A DNA stretch of 64,000 bases, taken from positions 5,975,991 to 6,039,990 of the forward strand of contig BSYO01000024.1 in the NCBI GenBank assembly GCA_033239525.1. The letters run 5' to 3'. This document shows positions 33,920 through 43,149 of this stretch, piece after piece (positions within the stretch are counted from its first letter, which is position 1; each line of letters begins with the position of its first letter). The notes under the pieces are model-generated. The model was not told where the DNA came from, ran no database searches, and was given only the letters and a program-made list of their open reading frames with translations. Source of the stretch: Nepenthes gracilis (taxonomy: Eukaryota > Streptophyta > Magnoliopsida > Caryophyllales > Nepenthaceae). Position numbers and translations under genes: made by a program.

Positions 33920-35902
33920 TCAGGAGATAGAGTCAGGTGTAAGATCTGGATCTAACTCAATATCCGGGTCCAAAGCAAGCTGATCAGTAGGGGCAGCGAG
34001 CCGACCGGGAGCAGATCCCAATTCACAAACGGCTTCAAACGAAACGTCAGCAGCAACCATTGGGGAGTAAGCAGGGGTAGTCTGGCAGGAGCCAAATTGC
34101 AGCTCACTTCCACTGGAATGCTGAGAACAATCTATTCCTTCAAGAGCCAAATCACCACCGCCAGGCAGAAGCTGACCATGAATAGCATTATCATCATCAG
34201 CAGGCTGCGAGGAGAGGGTGTGAGGTTTCCCCTTAGTAGAAGGACTAATTGGGATACCTTCACTCTGAAATGACTTAATCAAGGTCATTGGTTTGTTCTG
34301 CATACCTATTGAACCTGCAGCTGAACACACAGCACCCGGAGCAGTCGAAGCATCCGCAACAGTAGGGTGAGACTTTGAAGCAGGTCCAGACCCGCTGGTA
34401 GAGTTATCGCCAAAGGCAAAGCAGGTGACCTCCTGAGTCGACATATTCATGTCCGATACCAGGGAATGCTCCACCAAACCACCAAACATCCCAGAGGCTG
34501 GCACAGAATTCTCCAGATATTCCACATTCGCCTTAGGAGAGATCGAATCAAAGCCAATGTTTGCAGAAAGGGAAACTAGGATGGAAGTCCCATCCTCAGC
34601 TCCGTCAACACGAGGGGCCCGCTTCAGAGTATTCACAGGTGCCTTATTGTTAGCATTGGAAGCCCCTGGTTTGGCAGAGGTCACAGCATGATTAAGGCTC
34701 AAACACTGTGAATTGTCGCCAGCATGGTGGCCATCCAAAGAGAAGGGATAGCCACATCGTGCCGAGATAACATCAGGGGTCAAGTTCTTAGGGGCAACAA
34801 CTTGATGGGCATTGTTACTCTTACTGGTGCTCTTTTGGTTAGCAAGGCGACCTTTTCCATGGTGCATCAGCTTCCACTGATAATCAACCACAACAACGAC
34901 ATCCTTGGCCGTTTCATTATTATCAGATTTAATTCTAATTTTTGAAGGAAGAGGAACCGTTTTACTCACTTCGACACAGATCCTTGCGAAGTGCATTTGA
35001 TCCATACGGGCTATGCACGGGTCTAGGTAAAGGGGTTTGCCAACCCCACTGGCTATCCAGCTAAGGCCCAAGGGGGTCCAGAACTTGATTGGAACGTTGA
35101 ACAGAGAAATCCAGATTGGGAAAGATTGGTGAGTGTCCTTAGACAACTCCATTCCAGGCCGCCATCGTTTGAGGAAGATGGATTTCTTGCCAAATGTCCA
35201 GGGGCCTTTAGAAAGGCAGAGGTTCAATTGTTTTTCAGACGCAAAATGGAAGAAGAAGAAACCATCTTTGTTGGCAGCTACATGATTGATTCCAAATCTC
35301 GCCCAAATTTTGCGGGCAATGGAGTTAACCGCCAGAAAATGTAAAGGGGTTTCGGAGAAGAAACCCACAAGCGTAGCACCCCATACTTCCCAGGTTTGCT
35401 TGATGACCTCGGCAAGAGGAGAAATGGAGACAACATCCCCATCAGAAGATGGAGGGGGATAAAATTTGAGGGAAGGACAACGGCAAGCACCCTTGTTCTT
35501 GACGATATCAACCCAGGAGGACAGGGGCATTACAGGAGCCGCATCTGATATGATCTGTGGAGGGTTTGGCACATTTCCAGTATTGGCAGCGGTTTCACAT
35601 TTGGCTTTAGCGCCTCCAAAATGCGCCTCGATTAGACTCCGTTCAGCAATCTCTTCACATGAAACAAGGGGAGAAGGAGACGGCAATATGAGAGGGTTGC
35701 GAAGGTCCAAGGGCCTCAGGCGCTCTAAAAAGGAGGCATTGGGCCTTGGGGACGAGAGCAAGGCGCTCCTGTGCAGAGGAGGGAAGGAGGGACAGAGGAG
35801 TGCAGTTGCAGACGAAACCGATGATGGTGAAGAAAGGTTAGGGGACGGAGAAAGAGAGGAGGCCTTGGGGAGGATCGACGATGCCAGCAGAGGGCCGGCC
35901 AT
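33920..35902 (-). CDS. LINE B ORF1 protein (DUF4283), intact, zinc knuckle missing
   Basis: A 660-codon open frame from ATG at 35902 (MAGPLLASSILPK). The frame stays open 17 codons further upstream, but the MAG start matches LINE A. After a Ser/Pro-rich N-terminus the DUF4283 core covers roughly residues 130-360: SSWVDIVKNKG, SIARKIWARFGINHVAANKDGF (split here only by my quoting), then GLSWIASGVGKPLYLD and FARICVEVS. Plant L1 ORF1 normally continues into a Cys-x2-Cys-x4-His-x4-Cys knuckle right after this core. Here the sequence passes straight into a Lys/Ser/Asn-rich stretch with no cysteines. The remainder is low complexity and acidic at the end (DPDIELDPDLTPDS). ORF1 proteins bind RNA in the retrotransposition complex. 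This is the only undamaged element-encoded frame in the window. Confidence 0.85.
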   Translation of the reverse strand: MAGPLLASSILPKASSLSPSPNLSSPSSVSSATALLCPSFPPLHRSALLSSPRPNASFLERLRPLDLRNPLILPSPSPLVSCEEIAERSLIEAHFGGAKAKCETAANTGNVPNPPQIISDAAPVMPLSSWVDIVKNKGACRCPSLKFYPPPSSDGDVVSISPLAEVIKQTWEVWGATLVGFFSETPLHFLAVNSIARKIWARFGINHVAANKDGFFFFHFASEKQLNLCLSKGPWTFGKKSIFLKRWRPGMELSKDTHQSFPIWISLFNVPIKFWTPLGLSWIASGVGKPLYLDPCIARMDQMHFARICVEVSKTVPLPSKIRIKSDNNETAKDVVVVVDYQWKLMHHGKGRLANQKSTSKSNNAHQVVAPKNLTPDVISARCGYPFSLDGHHAGDNSQCLSLNHAVTSAKPGASNANNKAPVNTLKRAPRVDGAEDGTSILVSLSANIGFDSISPKANVEYLENSVPASGMFGGLVEHSLVSDMNMSTQEVTCFAFGDNSTSGSGPASKSHPTVADASTAPGAVCSAAGSIGMQNKPMTLIKSFQSEGIPISPSTKGKPHTLSSQPADDDNAIHGQLLPGGGDLALEGIDCSQHSSGSELQFGSCQTTPAYSPMVAADVSFEAVCELGSAPGRLAAPTDQLALDPDIELDPDLTPDSIS

Positions 35903-36039
35903 GCAGGCGCTGGTGACGCTAGAGACAGCCAAGAGACGCAGTTCAAATTTCAATTTTGAAATTTGAAAGTAGAGAGAAGGGAGAGCTTCTCTCTCTATCG
36001 AGCATCACAACAATGATGCATATGAACGGTAAAACAATG

Positions 36040-36250
36040 ATGCAGAACGGTCATGTAACTGTGCAAAAACAGAACGGTTAAACTGTAATTGGTAAACTGT
36101 AAACGATAAACTATAAATGGTAAACTGTAAATTGTAAACGATAAACTGTGAACTGTAAAAGATAAATTATGAACGGTAAACTGTTGACGATAACTGTAAT
36201 CGGTACACTATAAACTGTAAACGGTAAACTATAATCGATAAACTGTAACA
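36040..36250. repeat. Degenerate 14-bp minisatellite in the E0 LTR
   Basis: Variants of AAACTGTAAACGATA are repeated about a dozen times. E2 LTRs carry a related but shorter run (for example GAACTATCGAACTATCG at 45830 and near 51260). Confidence 0.75.
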
Positions 36251-37327
36251 TATTATGACCGTAACAGACCCTATCAGGATACCCTACTAGCTGAGGGGAT
36301 GAATAATCGAGGATAGATTGTGTTAACTTCGCACAATCCAAGGCCTGTGACTGTAACATGTATATCCCATCCTGAGGGATCTGTACTGTATGTCACCCGA
36401 AGGTAGGCCGATAACTGTGGTTCCTCCTAACTTTAACGTCCCGAGAAAAGGGCGGACCACAAATAACTCCATGGACAGAGTTATCCTCGATTACCACCGT
36501 AAAGTCCTAAGGCATGCCGGAGAACCTATCCGAACTGTAGTCAGTCTCAGGCCCCAAATAACAGTATCAGAAATAACCTTTTTATTGAAAGCCTTCTTTC
36601 ATAATCATAATTTCACAATTTACTTTCAATTAACTTCAGAACATACGGTAACGGTCTAAAAACTCCTTCAGTTTTACTTCAACTGTGCATGAAATTTTCA
36701 TCGGTACAAGTCCGTGTAAATTTTCAGAAACAAATTATACAGGGAGCTTCTTTTCAATATCAATTAACTTTTATATAACCGGAGCTACGGTTAAAAATCA
36801 TCAAAACTCCTTCATTTTTGTATTTAGGGCTTTGCCAAAACTTTTGGACTCAAATCGATCTCTAAACATGTGCTTATTCATGAAATTAATGCCATAAATC
36901 CATATACATGCATTAAAACATGCAATTTAACCAAAAGTTTTCAATATTTTCGAGTTAGGGCTTCACACATACTTTTGGAAGCAAATCGAACACTATTTTC
37001 ATGCATGTACATGAAATCGAAGCCAAAACTTGCAATAAACATGGGTAAACACAAAATCTAACCAAACAATCGAAGGAAACATGCTTCATTTACTTTAAAC
37101 ATGCACAAATATTATTTTAGAGCATTTTTATCAACTTTAAAGCAAGAAAAAACGGTAAAAACGAAAAACAATATTCGAAGTACACTTGCCTTGGCCCGAC
37201 CTATCGTTACTTTTACCGGGAGTGCATTGGAACAAGTGATTCCCCTTTCTCCTCTTCTCTTCTTCCGCTTCTTCCTCTCCTTCGTGCGTGGTCTGCTCTC
37301 TCTCTCTCCCTTTTCCTTTTCCCCTTC

Positions 37328-37335
37328 CTTTTATA
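37328..37335 (-). promoter_or_regulatory. E0 LTR TATA box
   Basis: TATAAAAG lies about 40 bases downstream of the CTCGAG cluster on the minus strand, the same arrangement as in E1 and E2. Confidence 0.65.
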
Positions 37336-37397
37336 ACAAAAACGAAGTCAGGGCGCGATAAAAATCGGGGCCGTGCTCGAGCGCGCCTCGAGCGCTC

Positions 37398-37550
37398 AGC
37401 GAGCGGGCCACATTCTACTATTCACGCTCGAGCGGCGAGCGGGTGCGCGGCGAGCAGGTTACATTCTGCTAAACGAGCTCGAGCTCCCAACGGGGGCGCG
37501 GCGAGCCGGCCACATTCTGCTAAACGAGCTCGAGCTCCCAGCGAGCGCGC
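37398..37550. repeat. 51-bp tandem repeat with CTCGAG cores in the E0 LTR
   Basis: Three units start at about 37398, 37449 and 37500. The last two are nearly identical (GGCGAGC..., ACATTCTGCTAAACGAG, then a CTCGAG palindrome). A partial fourth starts at 37551. Confidence 0.8.
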
Positions 37551-37754
37551 GGCGAGCGGGGCAGCCACTGGATTTTGTGCTCGCTGCAGCACCTCAGGTG
37601 CACAGCAGGCACCACACGGCTTCTTGCTGAAGTCGGATATTTTTCCAACTTTTTACTTTCAACCTTCATTTTTCGCTACATGTTTGGTCTCTTAGTGATA
37701 CTCATCATTCTAATTTCTTCCAATTTTCATGTTTTTTGGTTTCGGGTCCTCACA

Positions 37755-38328
37755 CGATCAAAGTAAGAAAAACGGAAAATTGGGTGAAGGCAAGTGTACT
37801 TCGGACGTTATATACCGTTTTCATAGTGTTTTAGTATCTCCATATTATCGTTTATGCTCCGAAAACCTTGTCCTGTAATATTTGACATGAATATTGCATG
37901 AATCTCATGACTTTTGAACTAGATTTCCTATTTATGTATGTATATTATAACTGATAACATCGATTTCATGATTTGGCTCACGTTTCGTTTTGCGTCCGGA
38001 CAGTGTAGTGCAAACCCTAGCTCAAAAAATTGGGGGTTTTTTGTTTAAATGCATGATTTTGTATATATATTTGGAATTTTGGCATCGATTTCATAAATAA
38101 ACATGTGTTTGGTGTTTGATTTAAATCTGAAAGTTTTTGATGGAACCCTAGAATGAAAATTTGAAAAATTGTGTTAGAAACTTGAAAATTTGACGATTTA
38201 AATGTAAATTGTCACCCTGTAACGTTTATCGAATGATTTGTATTTGAAAACTCTGCATAGAACTGTATTATCAAACTATGGAAACCTCTGAGGAACTATA
38301 TTATTGAACTATGGAAGCCTTTGAGATT
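37755..38328 (+). repeat. E2 5' LTR, left piece
   Basis: Matches 50483-51045 of the 3' LTR. Ends at the LINE C insertion with the target sequence CCTTTGAGATT (38318-38328). Confidence 0.85.
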
Positions 38329-38334
38329 TTTTTT

Positions 38335-39670
38335 GGTAAGTAATTAAAATGTATTAATAGAAATGAAAGAATACAAATCAGATGTTCAATCTCCAAATAG
38401 ATTGGAGATAAACAACTATGTTAGGGCATACCCCGAGCCGAGAAATACAAGATTCCAAAGAGGAAACAAAAACAGACTCCGGTAGCAATATACATGCAAA
38501 GCAAAACAATGGGAAAACACCATTCATGCAACAGCAGGAGAACAGACATCATACAGATCAGACGATGCAGAAGAGCATGAAGAGTAGCCAACCCAGTGTC
38601 GGTAGCAATTCAACCTGATCCAGGAAAGATAATCCTCTCCCAACCAGACAGTCCTGAAGTCCAACTCATCACATCAATCAGCAAATAACAAAGGATAGAT
38701 CTGCGCTTGGAGTCGCCACCCTGTCAAGGATCTGAATGTCCGTGCCAAAGGGAGTAGCCAACCATATGTCGGCAGAACATGTAGAATAGTGACGCCCGCA
38801 TGGCCAAACCACTCCCTTTATTATTTTTTTAAAGAAGAAGAAGAAGAAGAAGAAGAAGAAGAAGAAGATGATGATGATGATGAAGAAAGCCCCTAAGTAA
38901 CCGAACATCACACCGGATGGTCAAGGGATTTTTATTTATTTATTTATTTATTTATTTTTAAATATAGAGAAAACCCACAAGACTGATGAAACACACCAAA
39001 CGAACAGGACCAGAGCCAGCCCCGCCCGAGTGACTAAAACTTTTTTTTTTTTTTTGGGAAGAGACCCCAAGGAAACCGGAAGGCACACCGGATGGCCAAG
39101 GGACTTTATATATATATATATATATATTTGAAAAGAAGAAGAGACCCTAAAGAACCGGAAGGCACACCGGATGGTCAAAGGATTTTTTTTTTTTATGAAG
39201 AGAGAAGCCAAAGCCGAAGAATCACATCCTGAGCCAGCCAGTGCAATCCTAGAGATAATGAGAAAAACCTAACAACCCGGAGAGGCACTCCAAATGGAGA
39301 GGAAGTCCACAAATCCCAAGAAACACTCCAGTCGGACAAGATCAGGGCCAGCTAGCGCAATCCCCTTTTTTTTTTTCCAGCAACCCGATAGCAAACCGAG
39401 CAGAAAGTGCACTATCAGCACCAAGCTCCAATATCTGCTAAGGCCAAACGCCAACCAGAATAAACCATTCCTGTGCCAGGCCATCCCCGAACCCCAGCGA
39501 ACCAAGGCTTAAAGGGTGAGGTTCCAGCGGTCATCAATGTGCTTGTAATCTTGATTGCGCCTAGGAATTAATGTTTGTAATTTATGGTGCACAATATCTA
39601 TAATCTGAATAACCAGTTGGTGCTCAGAAGCCCAGTTGGAGTCATTGAAAAGCCTTTGGTTGTGTTCTTT
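38335..39670 (-). other. LINE C 3' UTR with tandem low-complexity units
   Basis: 1.3 kb with no gene. A core containing GGCACACCGGATGG (variants) recurs at about 38905, 39081, 39160 and, weakly, 39275. Each copy is next to a different low-complexity tract: GAA repeats (38834-38885), TTTA repeats (38931-38957), T-run (39042-39055), TA repeats (39106-39127) and T-run (39183-39194). Confidence 0.75.
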
Positions 39671-42600
39671 CTAGAGATGGTGAATCGACGCCGCCAGTGT
39701 TAGACGGAAGGATAGCCTTTTAGGGTTAGAACCTTTCCATCTTTTGGTAGCCCACTGAATGTTCGAATGCAAATCAATATATGGCCATGATATCCCCGCT
39801 CTCTGGTGCATCTTTTTCCAGACAGTGCCAGTGAAAACACAATTGAAGAAGAGGTGATCAGGATTCTCCACCTCAACTTAACAATAGGTGCATTTATCCG
39901 AAATATTAGTCCATCTGCTAACCCGATCAAGCGTACTAAGCCGACGTCAGATGCAAAGCCAGAAGATGAAAGCATGGGAAGGAATATGGTAAGGACCCCA
40001 AAGTAGCGAGGCCTATTCCACTTTTTCTTTGGGGGCACGATAAAGATCATACGTAGAGCGGATCGAGAAATTACCGTCCCTAGAAAGACTTCAGCTAATA
40101 GAGTCTTGCTCGTCCTGATGGGGCTGGTAATTAGGCATTTTTTCAAGAATGCACTTTACTTCCTCATTTTTTTCATTCGACCATCTCCACGCCCCATTCC
40201 TAATAATTTCCTGGACCTTTGCATCAATGGGGATACCCGTGACCATACGCACCCGATCCCCACAATGGTCGCACAGAGGTCCTGGAGGATGCCAATTATC
40301 CAGCCAAATACGTGTCTGAGAGCCATTTCCAATAATGTATTTGACATGGGGGCACATATCAGAACGAAGCTTCATAATCTTCTTCCATGCCCAATGCGCT
40401 GAACTCAGAACTTTAACGGTCCAAATACAACGATTCTTTAATCTATAGTTCCGAATCCAGGTTGCCCATATGGAGTCATCCTTGCTATTAAGAAGTCTCC
40501 AATGAAGCCGGCTGATTAGAGCTTTATTACCTACATGGAGATTTTTAATCCCAAGGCCTCTTTCATCCTTCGGGCGACACACATCAGCCCAGGCCACTTT
40601 AGCTGAGTTTTTGCCTTCTAAGCACCCATGCCAAAGAAATTTCTAAAGGAGACTCTCTATTTCCCGAAGTAGACTTTTAGGGAGAAGGAAGAGGGATGCC
40701 CAGTACAAGTGAATGGAAGACAAAATAGAGGTTAAGAGCTGAAGGCGACCTCCAAAAGAGAGCCATTTGTTTTTCCACGAGGCAATCCTATTCTTGATTC
40801 ATTCAGGAGGGGGTTGACAATCCTTGATTGTGAGCTGCGTGGTTAAGAGAGGCACTCCCAAGTATTTGACAGGGAGATGACCTCTTTTAAACCCAATAAT
40901 GGTGGTGATTTCATCAGCAAGGCGGTTATTTTTCGTACAAACAAAGACCACGCTCTTTTCTTTATTCGCCTGAAGACTAGATAGAAGTTGAAATTCCTTA
41001 AGGCAGTCATTTAATATTCGGACAGATTCCGGATCCGCCTTAGAAAAGAGTAGAAGGTCATCTACAAAAGCAAGCATGATTGTGCTTGTATCATTGCATT
41101 TCCAATGGTACTGAAAAGATGGACATCGTCGGGCTTTCACTTCTATAATACCATTTATAACTTCCATGACCAGAACAAAACGATAAGGCAAAAGGGGGTC
41201 TCCCTGTCAAAGGCCTTGGCACCTTTGAAGAAGCCAATCGATTCACCATTGATGTTTATCGAGTACAACGATGTAGTTATACACTGCTCAATCCACGTGA
41301 TCATCTTAGGAGGGAAACCCATAATATGAAGGGTAGCAATGATGAAGTCCCAATGAATAGAGTCATAAGCCTTCATTAGGTCAACTTTCATAGCGCATCT
41401 AGGTTCACCCTTACCCACATAGTATCGGTGAAGCAGCTCTTGAGCAAGGAGGATGTTGTCACTAATGTGTCGGCCAGCAACAAAGGCAGTTTGGCTTTTA
41501 TCGATCAGATAAGGAAGAGTACCTCTAACTCTGTTGGCAAGAATCTTGGATATGATCTTATATATTATATTACAACAAGTGATTGGCCTATAGTCAGTCA
41601 CCTTGGCAGGTGACTTGACCTTTGGGATAAGGCTAATAAGAGTGGCATTCACTTGCTTTAACATCTTCCCATTTGCAAAGAAATCTTGGACTGCCTCCAC
41701 CGCCAAAGGGCCTATAATGGGCCAGGATACCTTGTAAAATTTTGAAGAGAATCCATCAGGCCCAGGAGCTTTAGAATCTCCAATGGACAGAAGGGCCTTA
41801 TGAATCTCTTCCGCATTCACCGGATGACACAGATCCTCTTGAGCTGATGTCGTAAGAGTATGATGTATAAACGGACGGGCCCGCTCCAAAACCACGTTAG
41901 AATTGGCTCTGCTCGTCCCCATGAGGCTCTGGAAATGGTTCACAATCAGCTGCTGAACCTCTTTCATGCTTTGGGTGTGTTCACCGTCAATTTTTGTAAG
42001 GGAAAGGATTCTATTGCGGTTAGTTTTTTGGGAGATTGAATGGAAGAAAAATTTAGAGCATTGATCCCCATCCTTTATCCAGTGAAGTTTGGCCTTTTGG
42101 TGTAACAACTCCGAATCCTTCGCCAAGGCTCTAATGTAATTGGTCTTAAACAATCGCTCAGCTTCACTGATAGAGGCGCTACTTGGTTGGGTGGGGTATA
42201 GCTTTTGAAATTCCTCCAGATCATGACGCGCTTGGGCCACTTCCTCAAACACACTCCCTTCCTCAGAACTGAGATCTTTGAGGAGCCTTTTGGTACATTT
42301 GAGCTTACACATGAGTCTGAACATGGGGAAACCCTTGCAATTCAAACACCAGGCTTCACAAACCATTGGGAGGAATCTAGGGTTTGAGGTGACAAAGTTG
42401 TTGAATCGAAACATACCTTTCCGATGAGAAGGTGTGTTTGTTGGTGTTAGAATACAGGGGGTATGGTCGGACAATCTGGCTGGCAGGAAGATGGCTTTAT
42501 ATGGAGAGTGACTGATAAACCAGTCACCGTTCACTAAAACCCAGTTGAGCTTTTCCTGTAAATACGGACAGAAGCATCCCTACCATCGTGCCATGTGTAG

Positions 42601-43146
42601 AAAAGGCCCTCAGGGCTGACATCCTCAAGATCGCACTCATAAAGGCAGGAGTCAAGGTCCCTGTTGCTGCGAACATGCTAGTGACCTCCCAAGCCTTCAG
42701 ACTGCACCCGAATAGCATTGAAGTCTCCCATAATGGCCCATGGCAGAGAATGGGCAACATTTCTCATTCTCCTAAGGTTGTCCCAGGATCACGCCTTTGA
42801 ATTTCCAAGTTAGCACTGTATATAATAGACAGGAGCCGGGCTTGCCCATCCGGCCTGTAAGTAGTTTTACAATGGATAACTTAATCCTCCTTGGATATAA
42901 TATCAATATTGACTGTTTTCGGATTCTAGCCAAGCCAAATGCGCCCATTTGAAGTGTTGGAGTAGTTCATATCCCATCTCCATGAAGGCATGAGGGCAAA
43001 AGCAATTAAGGCGGCGTTTTTTCTCAAACTTTAGTTTCAACCAAACCAACAACATCACATCTTGAAGACGTGATAAACTGACGAGCCTCATGTCTCATAA
43101 TTTTACCATTTAACCCCCGCACATTCCAAGAAGCAAAACTAATCAT
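39671..43146 (-). pseudogene. LINE C ORF2 (endonuclease, reverse transcriptase, zf-RVT), broken
   Basis: Starts ATG at 43146 with ISFASWNVRGLNG, the N-terminal motif of the L1 AP-like endonuclease. A TGA stop interrupts at 43026-43024. Further endonuclease motifs are GDFN (near 42730) and SDHTPC (near 42465). The reverse transcriptase core runs from about 42000 to 40800: PGPDGFSSKFYK, TDYRPITCCN, a KAYDS palm motif, then after a frameshift near 41200 the active site FVDD (41068-41057), where FADD is usual. The C-terminal part (40597-39671) has the WxxW-rich thumb-like stretch and a zf-RVT remnant (ENPDHLFFNC). ORF2 carries out target-primed reverse transcription. At least one stop and several frameshifts disable it. 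Confidence 0.88.
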
Positions 43147-43149
43147 GAG

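Larger units (their letters stand above)
32735..36015 (-). mobile_element. LINE B: ORF1-only L1-type element with intact ORF1
   Basis: A 3.28-kb minus-strand element. The poly(A) end is the T-run at 32735-32741, followed by GGTAAGTAAGTAAA (plus strand), shared with LINE C and, less the first G, LINE A. The 9-bp direct repeat ATGCATATG (32726-32734 and 36016-36024) is a candidate target duplication. ORF1 is open; about 1.2 kb between ORF1 and the poly(A) end has no endonuclease or reverse transcriptase sequence. It is inserted in the E0 LTR. Confidence 0.8.
20719..37754 (-). mobile_element. E0: minus-strand Ty3/gypsy element with gag and protease, truncated and twice invaded
   Basis: Reading down the minus strand: 5' LTR (37754 to 32196, interrupted by LINE B), primer site (32194-32183), gag-protease (31962 to 30535), E1 insertion, then the region leading into reverse transcriptase (20946-20719), where it is cut off. 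The LTR has TGTGA...TCACA ends. CGATC just outside its start (37755-37759) also occurs at the matching place in the other LTR of E2 (near 50483), so E0 jumped into E2. Its reverse transcriptase, integrase and 3' LTR are missing. Confidence 0.8.
32196..37754 (-). repeat. E0 5' LTR, split by LINE B
   Basis: Starts TGTGAGGACCCG at 37754 and ends TCACA at 32196. Without LINE B and its second TSD copy it is about 2.27 kb. It contains a GC-rich CTCGAG cluster (37374-37545) with a 51-bp tandem repeat, a TATA box (37335-37328) and a 14-bp-type minisatellite (about 36040-36250). A segment near 36300 is homologous to the E2 LTR (CACAATCTATCCTCG against CACAATCTGTCCTCG). Confidence 0.8.

Noticed and set aside
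33233..33955. 240-codon plus-strand frame in LINE B
   Set aside because: Antisense to the LINE 3' region, Ser/Thr/Pro-rich low complexity and no family signal.
35466..35966. 166-codon plus-strand frame
   Set aside because: Shadow of the N-terminal part of LINE B ORF1.
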